A stretch of 64,000 bases of DNA, taken from NCBI GenBank assembly GCA_903909435.1, contig CAIVVT010000035.1:22290-86289 (forward strand). The letters are read 5' to 3'. The notes under the pieces are model-generated. The model saw only the letters and a list, made by a program, of their open reading frames with translations. It made no database searches and had not been told where the DNA came from. This document shows, in pieces, positions 16,503 to 23,425 of the stretch. How positions within the stretch are numbered: the first letter of the stretch is position 1; the number at the start of each line of letters is the position of its first letter. The translations under genes were made by a program, and so were the position numbers. This DNA comes from an uncultured Acidobacteriia bacterium (lineage in GTDB: Bacteria > Acidobacteriota > Terriglobia > Bryobacterales > Bryobacteraceae).

Positions 16503-18662
16503 CTACTGGGCGTCAACGACGCAGCGGAAACCGAGCGCGCCGGCGCGATCCTTCGAAGGCGCCATCAGCAGGTACTTGCCGTGCTCCGAGAGCTTGTAGG
16601 CTTGCGGGAAGTACCAGTCCGAGCCCTGCGGCTGGAAGTAACTGCCACCGCGCAGGATGCCCGCCCGCGTGTGCTCGTCTACATACTCGTCGGTCCACTG
16701 CCATACGTTGCCCACTAGGTCCTCGACGCCGAACGGGCTCGCTCCTTGCGGATGGCCTCCGACAACCGGTGCAGGCGGGAGGTCGCGACCCTTGTGAGGC
16801 GCAGGCACGGCCTTCTCGTCCCAACTGCTGCCCCAGGGATACAGGCGGCCATCGTTGCCCTGAGCCGCGTACTGCCATTCCCATTCGTGCGGCAAACGCT
16901 TGCCCGCCCACTTGGCGTACGCACGTGCGTCCTCCAGGGAAATCCATACGACCGGCCTCATCTCGTCTCCCGCCTTCGGCGCGCCATTCGCCCAATGCCG
17001 CAGGAAACTGTGTCCGTCGGCAGGTTGGTAGTGCGAGGCGTCAAGGAAGCGCTTGAACTCGCTGTTCGTCACAGGGTGTTTGTCGATGAAAAATGGCTTG
17101 ATCGTCAGCGGATGGCGGTGGCTGCGGCGCGGCGAGTCCTCCCACGGGTACTGCACGTCCAGGCCGATCATGTTCTCGCCCTCGATCTCGATGCCGGCCA
17201 CGTTGAAGTCGAACGCCCCACCAGGGATGCACACCATACCTGCGGGTGCCTTCGCGGCGGCGGGCGTCGCCGCGATCTCGACGAGTTGCTGCGGCAGGAA
17301 CTTCCATTCACTCGAATAAGACGTTAGGGGTTTGGCAGCCCAGGCATGCATCTGGGCGAGCAAGCCGTCTCCTCCTTCGAATGCAACGCCGGCATCCACG
17401 GCCAGCACCGCCGCGTAGCCCTTCTCCTCGATTGGAAGCTCGAGCAGGGCACCCGCTGCGTCAATATGCGGCTTCAGTTCGACGCCGTTCCAAAGGTCGT
17501 AGTAGCGGCGCCCGGCCCTATCCTCGACGGCGATGACCGGACCGTCGATATGAAACTCGTTGCGGTTCACGATGGTCCAGAGCGTGCGCCCGCCCACCGG
17601 GAACATGCTCGAATAGACCCCATAGCGCAGCGTCGGCACATGCGGCGTCCAGTCTTTGGTCACCAGTAGTTCAGGCACCGACCTGTAGATGCTTGAAATG
17701 CGGCGTAGCGCCTCCGCGTCGCGCGGAGTCATCTGGTTCCAGATGCCCCAGATGTTTTCCCAACTCTCGAAGCCCACCCCGTTGAAAAAGGCGGCCTGCA
17801 GGTTGTCCGTGTGGTTGCGCGCCCACCGGTCGCAGACGTTGATCATGTGCCGTGGTTCCAGCCACTTCAGCTTGCTGACCATGGGCACGAACGGGTAGTT
17901 CCAATAGCCCCAGCTTTGGACGTTGTGGGCCAGCATGCCCTCTTCCCGGGGAGCCCCTTCAGGTTCCAGGACCAGCGGGTGGCCCGCCGCGACGGAAGCC
18001 TTAAAATACGCTGCCGGCAAGCCGTCGAACGTGTCTCCGTTGATGCCGTCGATGCCGATCTCGGTCATCAGTTTGGCCGTCGCCTCCCAATGCTGCATCC
18101 CGGGATCGCGTGTGCCGTTGTCCCAGGCCATGGTGGGGAACAAGACGCGCACGCCGCGCTGGTGGAAGTCCTCGACCATCTTGCGCAGAGCAGGGACGCC
18201 GCCGGGCAAGTCGCGGAGCAGGTCCCATTGGTTGCGGTTGTCGATGCCGATGTTGGGGTAAACGGGCCACAGCAGCACGCTATCGATGCCGCCGTAGCGG
18301 GCGTCCAGGTCGTCAAGAAAGCGATCGACCGTGTACTTGCCTTGCACCGGGTCGAAGAAATAGCGCTCCTCCACCATGGATTGCGGCTGCACGAAATTGC
18401 GCTGCGCCCACTTCAATTCCGGGCGATTGTATTCTGCACCGTCGTAGCCCATTCGCGTCAGCCGCTCATAACGCCACGCCCGCATCTCGCCGATCCACTC
18501 TTCAAACGTCTTCGCGGAATCGCGCGCCGATTGGGCCGCGTCGCTACGCCAGCTCTGTACCGGACCGGGAAATTGGTTGCCTTGCGGCTGGACCTTGGGA
18601 TCTTCGGCGCTGAGGACGCCGATCATGGATAGCAGAACCAGGGTGATGCGAAGCGCTTGCAT
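16503..18662 (-). CDS. Secreted TIM-barrel/SUMF1 fusion protein
   Basis: A 719-residue protein with a signal peptide (MQALRITLVLLSMIGVLSAED). Residues about 70-450 resemble a glycoside-hydrolase-type barrel (VLLWPVYPNIGIDNRNQWDL, GVRVLFPTMAWDNGTRD, IGIDGINGDTFDGLP, HPLVLEPEGAPRE, GFESWENIWGIWNQM). Residues about 470-719 are a formylglycine-generating/SUMF1 domain: MVCIPGGAFDFN, PFFIDKHPVTNSEFKRFL, RPVVWISLEDARAYAKWAGK, RLPHEWEWQYAAQG, EDLVGNVWQWTDEYVD, RGGSYFQPQGSDWYFP, GFRCV. The region where true FGE carries its two active-site cysteines has none, so sulfatase activation is unlikely. The domain may bind ligand or act as a different lectin-like module. No sulfatase gene is nearby. It lies 254 bases upstream of glgP on the same strand. 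Confidence 0.75.
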   Translation of the reverse strand: MQALRITLVLLSMIGVLSAEDPKVQPQGNQFPGPVQSWRSDAAQSARDSAKTFEEWIGEMRAWRYERLTRMGYDGAEYNRPELKWAQRNFVQPQSMVEERYFFDPVQGKYTVDRFLDDLDARYGGIDSVLLWPVYPNIGIDNRNQWDLLRDLPGGVPALRKMVEDFHQRGVRVLFPTMAWDNGTRDPGMQHWEATAKLMTEIGIDGINGDTFDGLPAAYFKASVAAGHPLVLEPEGAPREEGMLAHNVQSWGYWNYPFVPMVSKLKWLEPRHMINVCDRWARNHTDNLQAAFFNGVGFESWENIWGIWNQMTPRDAEALRRISSIYRSVPELLVTKDWTPHVPTLRYGVYSSMFPVGGRTLWTIVNRNEFHIDGPVIAVEDRAGRRYYDLWNGVELKPHIDAAGALLELPIEEKGYAAVLAVDAGVAFEGGDGLLAQMHAWAAKPLTSYSSEWKFLPQQLVEIAATPAAAKAPAGMVCIPGGAFDFNVAGIEIEGENMIGLDVQYPWEDSPRRSHRHPLTIKPFFIDKHPVTNSEFKRFLDASHYQPADGHSFLRHWANGAPKAGDEMRPVVWISLEDARAYAKWAGKRLPHEWEWQYAAQGNDGRLYPWGSSWDEKAVPAPHKGRDLPPAPVVGGHPQGASPFGVEDLVGNVWQWTDEYVDEHTRAGILRGGSYFQPQGSDWYFPQAYKLSEHGKYLLMAPSKDRAGALGFRCVVDAQ

Positions 18663-19331
18663 AGAGTTGACCTTGTTTCGGAGTGCTTCTGAAACGATTC
18701 AGATGCGCGGTAACAGCTTACATGAAGCGCACCTTAGTGGCAATCGGCACCCACGGCCTAAATCGGAGCCGCCCGGTGGCAACACGCTCCTGCATCTCCT
18801 TCTATCACACTCCCGCACGCGGGTGCCGAGGCTGGCGTCAACGGCACACGACTGCACTATTTCCATTCGGGAACGTGCCGTTCCTAACCCCCTGCGCGAG
18901 TTCGCCCGTCCGGCGTTCATCCCCCAAAAGAGTGAGAACTATTTCCCCTTTCGGGTACCGCTACATCAGTAAGGCTCATTACACTCGTTTCGCGGCGCCC
19001 GGCATAGCCAAGGACTTCACCCTCGCAGTGCCGACCGGCATGTGGCCTCTTAGAGCCGCATCGCCCGTCTTTTCCGGCTCGGATAACTTCGCGCTCAGGC
19101 TCACCTGGCTGAAGTTACGATTCCGGCTCACCGCCTGGTGACCAGCCGAATCCACCGAACCGCAATGCCCGCCGGCGGAGACCGAACAGATCTACAGGCG
19201 ATAGAACTGCCCGGCGCTGGATCGATCGCTTGTATCGAGGCGCTCCCGGGCTGTACCACGACGGGAATGCCAATGACGCCCCGTCCCCCGGCGCCGCGAA
19301 CATCTGGCTACAGAAAAGAATTACAGATCTA
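18663..19331. other. 669-base intergenic stretch upstream of the PEP-CTERM-like gene
   Basis: No convincing gene: open frames here have atypical composition and no homology I recognise. A near-repeat is present: ACTATTTCC then TTCGGG at 18856-18871 and again at 18938-18955, about 82 bases apart on the plus strand. These could be regulator sites for the downstream gene. No riboswitch core, tRNA or IS end is evident. Confidence 0.4.
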
Positions 19332-20072
19332 ATGGTCTTTAAATACGGCAGGTCAATTCCCGGCAGCAGCGCGCGAGCGGAAACGCTAGCGGAGCCGGGG
19401 CTGTCCGCGAGTTGGATCAATTCGTTTAGACTTAAGGCGCACTCCGCACCGGTGGTTTTGTTGCTGGCTTGTTCATACGCAGTGGCTGGCTCGATGACCG
19501 TCGTCCATTATGCGGCAAGTCCCGGTGGGAGCGGCACGGCAGGCTATCAGGATTTTGCACTCTCACCGTGTTTTGGCGAAGACTGTGATTATGCCCTCAA
19601 CCGTTCGATTGTCAGGACGGGCGAACTCATCAACGCTGCTCCAACGGCGACCAGTTGGTTCGCGCAGGGTTGGGGCACCCAGTGGATTGACCGCGCGAGT
19701 GGCCTGCCCGACCCAATTGCCAGCTTCGACCTGGGCGACTCTGCAAACTTGGTTTTGATGACGGTTTGGGCGGCCAACACAAGTGCTCCGGGCAGCGCTC
19801 AGTTCCCCGCGCAGTTGCCGGCGAGCGCGCTTAGCTTCGTGTCTCTCGTAACTGCCAGTCCCGGCTCGCTGGCCGCTGTCTCCCCGGAGTTGAACCTCAT
19901 TGGCAGCAGTGTCAGCGTGCAACTCTCGCCCGCGCCGTCCGCCCGGACTCTGCTCGGAGACGTTTCGTTCGCTGGTTCGAATGACCTCGCCATCCCGGAA
20001 ATGGCTACCGGGTTGATGGTTTTGGGCGGGTTTATAGTCGGAGGGTGTCTGCGGCGGAAGCGGGTCAGATAG
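19332..20072 (+). CDS. PEP-CTERM-like secreted protein of unknown function
   Basis: About 246 residues from ATG 19332; the frame is open upstream to 19230, but that part is not protein-like. A hydrophobic segment (APVVLLLACSYAVAGS, residues about 38-53) may be the signal peptide, placed late, so the start could lie further in. The C-terminus IPEMATGLMVLGGFIVGGCLRRKR has the shape of a PEP-CTERM exosortase sorting tag: a short motif (PEM in place of PEP), a hydrophobic helix and a basic end. The body is low in lysine and rich in Ser/Ala/Thr, as in many such surface proteins. No exosortase gene is in the window. A strong hairpin starts at its stop codon. Confidence 0.6.
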   Translation: MVFKYGRSIPGSSARAETLAEPGLSASWINSFRLKAHSAPVVLLLACSYAVAGSMTVVHYAASPGGSGTAGYQDFALSPCFGEDCDYALNRSIVRTGELINAAPTATSWFAQGWGTQWIDRASGLPDPIASFDLGDSANLVLMTVWAANTSAPGSAQFPAQLPASALSFVSLVTASPGSLAAVSPELNLIGSSVSVQLSPAPSARTLLGDVSFAGSNDLAIPEMATGLMVLGGFIVGGCLRRKRVR

Positions 20073-20105
20073 CCCCGGCGAAAATCAAGCTCGTTCGCGG
20101 GGCTA
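20070..20105. terminator. Bidirectional terminator-like hairpin
   Basis: TAGCCCC at 20070-20076 pairs with GGGGCTA at 20099-20105, and the stem extends inward through GCGAA/TTCGC with one bulged G, giving about 12 pairs. It begins on the stop codon of the PEP-CTERM-like gene and lies 25 bases from the stop of the convergent BMC gene, so it can serve both. Confidence 0.65.
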
Positions 20106-20129
20106 GGTCCCGGAAGATCCTGGCCCGGC

Positions 20130-20729
20130 TTATTTGATCGGCAGCAGCGACAACACCGCTTGGCTCGGGCTCGGGATCACATGCGCCGCCACCAGGCGCC
20201 CCAGTGACGCGACTTTGGCGCTGCCTGCCTCGACGGCTGCCCGGACCGCTGCCACGTCGCCTTTAATCACGACCGTGATGTAGCCGCCGCCCAGTTTCTC
20301 CCGCGCCAGCACTTCCACATTCGCCGTCTTGACGGCGGTGTCGATGGCCTCGAAAACGGCCGTGAAGCCTTGCGTTTCAATCAGCCCTACGGCGAAGCTC
20401 GCCTGTTCGTTCATCGCGCCCTCTCTTGGAAACTCCACCACCGCTTGCTCGATCAGTGGGTTGATTTCACTGGCTGCTTCGAAAGCCGCCCGCGAACCTT
20501 CCGCTGCAGCGGCAATTACGTGCGCCAGCACCGGGACGCCCATCGTCCGGCCTACCTGCTCCGCCGCCTGCACCGCAGCTTCCAGGTCGGCCAGATTGCC
20601 CGTCAATTTGAGGCAGACGCCCGGCTGGTCGTTTAACTCCGCCTGCAGCACGCACACGCCCGCCGTCTTTTCCATGGCGTCGAGGACGACCATGGCCGGC
20701 GACCAGCCACCCGTCTCGACAAATGCCAA
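20130..20729 (-). CDS. Bacterial microcompartment shell protein with two BMC domains (BMC-T)
   Basis: A 199-residue protein of two tandem BMC (Pfam 00936-type) domains, which normally assemble as trimers in the flat facets of a protein organelle shell. Domain 1 spans about 1-75 (AFVETGGWSPAMVVLDAMEKTA ... GRTMGVPVLAHVIA) and domain 2 about 110-192 (FAVGLIETQGFTAVFEAID, GGGYITVVIKGDVAAVRAAVEAG, GRLVAAHVIPSP). The listed start is TTG 20729. However, CTG 20741 would give [12 protein letters not shown], closer to the common 'SQALGxIE' start of shell proteins, would overlap the upstream stop as CTGA, and has a GGGGG five bases before it. The DHDPS-family aldolase ends right there, so the two genes are translationally coupled. 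No BMC-H or BMC-P gene is in the window, so the rest of the shell must be elsewhere. Confidence 0.9.
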   Translation of the reverse strand: MAFVETGGWSPAMVVLDAMEKTAGVCVLQAELNDQPGVCLKLTGNLADLEAAVQAAEQVGRTMGVPVLAHVIAAAAEGSRAAFEAASEINPLIEQAVVEFPREGAMNEQASFAVGLIETQGFTAVFEAIDTAVKTANVEVLAREKLGGGYITVVIKGDVAAVRAAVEAGSAKVASLGRLVAAHVIPSPSQAVLSLLPIK

Positions 20730-20737
20730 TGCCTGGC

Positions 20738-21751
20738 TCAGATGATCCCCCGCTGATCGAGCACGGCCATCACTTCCTGAACCACCTGCGCGATCTTATC
20801 CTGGCCCATGTCGCGCGTCCGGGGAGCGCAACCCGCGGCGGGCGGATCGACCACGCCAAAGTCCGAGAGGATGCAGTGCAACACCGATGCCAGGGTGGTC
20901 TTGTCCCGCTCCTGAGCGTTGCTCAGCGGTTGACGCCCATGGCCGAACCGGAATCCACGCAATTCCGCGCCGGCGCGGAAGCCGTCGGGGAACTCGAATG
21001 AATTCAACATGGCGTCGAAGAGTTCCAGTACTCTGACCTGCCACTTCATCGCCTCGGTGTAGTTGCCCGCCTGGCAGAGTTCGTAGATCTTGCGCGTCAC
21101 TTCCGGGAGCGCGTTGCTGGTCGCGTTCGTGCCGCCGTCGCAGCCGATCATCAGCATCGGCGCGAGCACGGCCTCCCAGCCCGTCAGGAACGTGAAATCC
21201 GGGCGCGACGGGCGAATAGCGGCGATCATGCGCATCATGAACGCCAGATCGCCAGAGGAGTCTTTGATACCCACAATGCGCGGGAATTCGGCCAGTCGCC
21301 GGATCGTGGCGACGTCGATCGGGCTCGCGAACATCGGGATGTTGTAAAGCGTGACGTCGATTGGCGAGTTGCGGGCGATCTCAGAGAAATAGGCGTACAC
21401 CGAATCGGGAGACAGCCGGAAATAGATCGGCGACACGATGGCGACCGCGCGCGCACCCATGCCGGCGTACGCCTCGCAGGCGGCGAGCGTCTCTTTCACG
21501 TTCGCTTCCGCGGCTCCCGCGAGCACAGGGACGCGTCCGCCCGCCTCGTCGCAGGTGATCTGGACGATTCGGCGTCGCTCCTCCTGGGTGAAACGCGTAA
21601 ACTCGCCGGTCGAGCCGTTAGGATACAGACCGTGCACGCCGCGCTCGATCAGCCAACTGATGAAGCGCCGTAGTTCCGGCTCATTGATCTCCCCACGCGC
21701 ATCCAGAGGGACCAGCGTGGGCGTGAAGATGCCCTTTAGTCGTTCACTCAT
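20738..21751 (-). CDS. DHDPS/N-acetylneuraminate-lyase family aldolase with BMC encapsulation-peptide-like tail
   Basis: From ATG 21751, 337 residues. Class I pyruvate-dependent aldolase/lyase barrel: [14 protein letters not shown] (41-54) holds the pyruvate-binding GSTGE, Tyr136 in VTLYNIPM and the Schiff-base Lys163 in GIKDSSGD are present. The barrel ends near residue 298. A Pro/Ala/Cys-rich linker ([14 protein letters not shown], 301-314) then leads to [18 protein letters not shown] (318-335), an amphipathic helix with hydrophobics at i, i+3/4, i+7. This layout is that of an encapsulation peptide, which directs enzymes into BMC lumens. The next gene, at 0-8 bases, is a BMC-T shell protein. 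The family cleaves or makes keto acids such as KDG, 2-keto-3-deoxy-fuconate, sialic acid or dihydrodipicolinate; the GSTGE form suggests a sugar-acid lyase more than lysine biosynthesis. The product would be pyruvate plus an aldehyde, a typical reason for a compartment. Confidence 0.85.
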   Translation of the reverse strand: MSERLKGIFTPTLVPLDARGEINEPELRRFISWLIERGVHGLYPNGSTGEFTRFTQEERRRIVQITCDEAGGRVPVLAGAAEANVKETLAACEAYAGMGARAVAIVSPIYFRLSPDSVYAYFSEIARNSPIDVTLYNIPMFASPIDVATIRRLAEFPRIVGIKDSSGDLAFMMRMIAAIRPSRPDFTFLTGWEAVLAPMLMIGCDGGTNATSNALPEVTRKIYELCQAGNYTEAMKWQVRVLELFDAMLNSFEFPDGFRAGAELRGFRFGHGRQPLSNAQERDKTTLASVLHCILSDFGVVDPPAAGCAPRTRDMGQDKIAQVVQEVMAVLDQRGII

Positions 21752-22066
21752 CGAACAAAACCCAGCCTCCGCGCGGACGGGAACCCTTCGGGCAGATTCG
21801 CCAAATCCGCTTTCATTTACGCCCTTCAGTATGTCGCATTCGCAGGGCCGGCTGTAGTTGAGCCCCGTTTGGCGTGGCGGTCCCGGAGTCCGCGAGTGCC
21901 CCCCAGAAACGCTTTGCGAAGCAGTAAGAAGCTCTGACCAGAACAGTCGGAATACGCCGAGTTGGGAATTCGCCCCACCACGTACCCGGTTTCCCATCGA
22001 CAATTCGGGCCCTGACTGCAAATTCCGCTTGCAGTGTATCCGTGATGTAGTGTATTAGTTAACTAG
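21752..22066. other. Divergent control region between aldolase-BMC unit and gntR operon
   Basis: A 315-base region without a gene. The minus-strand frame of the aldolase stays open through it, but no good start or protein-like sequence is seen. It must hold promoters for both directions; the clearest signals are next to the gntR start (see 22029-22057). Confidence 0.6.
22029..22057 (+). promoter_or_regulatory. Probable gntR promoter with repeated AGTGTAT operator half-sites
   Basis: TTGCAG at 22029-22034 and GTATTA at 22052-22057 are spaced by 17 bases, a sigma70-like pair. AGTGTAT occurs twice as a direct repeat, at 22033-22039 and 22049-22055, covering both promoter elements, and a perfect palindrome TAGTTAACTA follows just before the start codon. 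AGTGTA-type half-sites are known for YtrA-type GntR regulators. Autorepression of the downstream operon is the likely meaning. Confidence 0.5.
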
Positions 22067-22474
22067 ATGATTAAGCCAGCCCAATTCGAGTTCCGGCTCG
22101 ACCTGGCCAGCGGCGTTCCGGTCTACCGCCAGATCATCGACCAGGTCCTCCTGGCCGTGGCGACCGGTACGCTGCCGGGCGGGCGCCAATTGCCCACCGT
22201 GCGCCAGGTCGCCGTCGATCTGGCGATCAATCCAAACACTGTCTTGCGGGCTTACCGCGAGTTGGAGATCCGGGGCGCCATCTCGACCCAGCAAGGGATC
22301 GGCACTTTCGTCACCGCGCAGCGCGTGGAGGTAGACCAGGCGGAACGCGACCTGCGGCTCAGCCGGCTGGCAGCCGACTGCGCCTCACGCGCAGGCGCCG
22401 AGGGGTTCTCAGTCGTCGAATTGCTGGAACGGTTGAAAGAATTAGGTCCTGCAGAGGACCGGAGGAGTGAGTAG
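22067..22474 (+). CDS. GntR-family transcriptional regulator, YtrA-type
   Basis: A short 135-residue regulator. Residues about 8-78 form the winged helix-turn-helix: SGVPVYRQIIDQVLLAVATG, LPTVRQVAVDLAINPNTVLRAYRELE and GIGTFVTA, all standard for GntR. Only a short helical C-terminal part follows (RDLRLSRLAADCASRAG ... VVELLERLKEL), without a FadR/HutC/MocR effector domain, which places it in the small YtrA subfamily. These usually repress the operon they start. It is two bases upstream of the slipin gene and has AGTGTAT repeats in its promoter, so autoregulation is likely. Confidence 0.9.
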   Translation: MIKPAQFEFRLDLASGVPVYRQIIDQVLLAVATGTLPGGRQLPTVRQVAVDLAINPNTVLRAYRELEIRGAISTQQGIGTFVTAQRVEVDQAERDLRLSRLAADCASRAGAEGFSVVELLERLKELGPAEDRRSE

Positions 22475-22476
22475 TT

Positions 22477-23403
22477 ATGCAGTCACTTGGAGTCGCTTCG
22501 AACCTTGGCGGGAAGGTAACCAGGGTCCAGACGGTGAGCTCGATCGGGCTCACGTGCTTCCTTGTTTCTCTGGCGGCGGGCGTTGGGCTCACCGCCTGGT
22601 CTCAGAACCCGTGGCCCGTGATCTTGCTCGGCCTCGGCGGGGTCTATCTCTTGTTTTCAATCAAGGTGGCGTCCCAATGGGAGCGTGCCGCCGTGCTGCG
22701 ACTGGGGGCGTACCGCGGGCTGCGCGGCCCCGGGCTGTTCACCATCGTTCCCATCGTGGACACGGTGAGCGACTTCATCGACCAGCGCATCCGGGTGACG
22801 GAAGTGAAGGCGGAATCGACGCTGACTCGCGACGCCGTTCCGGTCTTCGTGGATGCGATCGTGTTCTGGGTGGTCTGGAACGCGGAGAAGTCGATTCTGG
22901 AGGTGCAGGACTTCGGTCACGCGATTGGGATGAGCGCCCAGACGGCTCTGCGAGAGTCGATCGGCAGGCACATGCTGACCGACATGGTGACCGACCGCGA
23001 ATCGCTTGGCAGGGAGTTGCAGAAGATCCTCGACCAGAAAACGAACCCGTGGGGCGTAACCGTGCAGTCGGTGGAGATCCGCGATGTCCAGATCCCGCAG
23101 GGACTCGAAGACGCGATGTCGCGCGAGGCGCAGGCTCAACGGGAGCGTCATGCGCGTATCATTCTGAGCACTGCCGAAACGGAGATCAGCGAGAAGTTCG
23201 CCCAAGCCGCGGAGATGTACCGGGACAACCCGGTGGCGCTGCATCTGCGCGCCATGAACATGCTCTACGAAGCCATTAAGGAGAAGGGTTCCATGGTGAT
23301 CGTGCCCTCCTCGGCCGTGGAGACGATGGGGCTCGGCGGGATGATGGGCATGGCTTCGATGGGCCGCCAAGTGATCTCACCGGACGCGCCGCCGCAACAG
23401 TGA
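22477..23403 (+). CDS. SPFH/band 7 (slipin-type) membrane protein
   Basis: A 308-residue stomatin/slipin-like protein. Two hydrophobic segments (about 22-40 and 47-62) anchor it. The SPFH domain follows: SQWERAAVLRLGAYRGLRGP (about 67-86), GLFTIVPIVDTVSDFIDQRI, ESTLTRDAVPVFVDAIVFW, MSAQTALRESIGRHMLTDM, WGVTVQSVEIRDVQIPQGL. A short coiled-coil (EDAMSREAQAQRERHARIIL) precedes a Met/Gly-rich tail. Such proteins form membrane microdomains and often scaffold proteases or flotillin-like assemblies. No NfeD-like protease partner is adjacent. GGAGG before ATG 22477 and the 2-base gap to gntR show co-translation. A secreted hydrolase gene follows 22 bases downstream. Confidence 0.88.
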   Translation: MQSLGVASNLGGKVTRVQTVSSIGLTCFLVSLAAGVGLTAWSQNPWPVILLGLGGVYLLFSIKVASQWERAAVLRLGAYRGLRGPGLFTIVPIVDTVSDFIDQRIRVTEVKAESTLTRDAVPVFVDAIVFWVVWNAEKSILEVQDFGHAIGMSAQTALRESIGRHMLTDMVTDRESLGRELQKILDQKTNPWGVTVQSVEIRDVQIPQGLEDAMSREAQAQRERHARIILSTAETEISEKFAQAAEMYRDNPVALHLRAMNMLYEAIKEKGSMVIVPSSAVETMGLGGMMGMASMGRQVISPDAPPQQ

Positions 23404-23425
23404 GCCAGGGAGAAGGAACCGGGTT

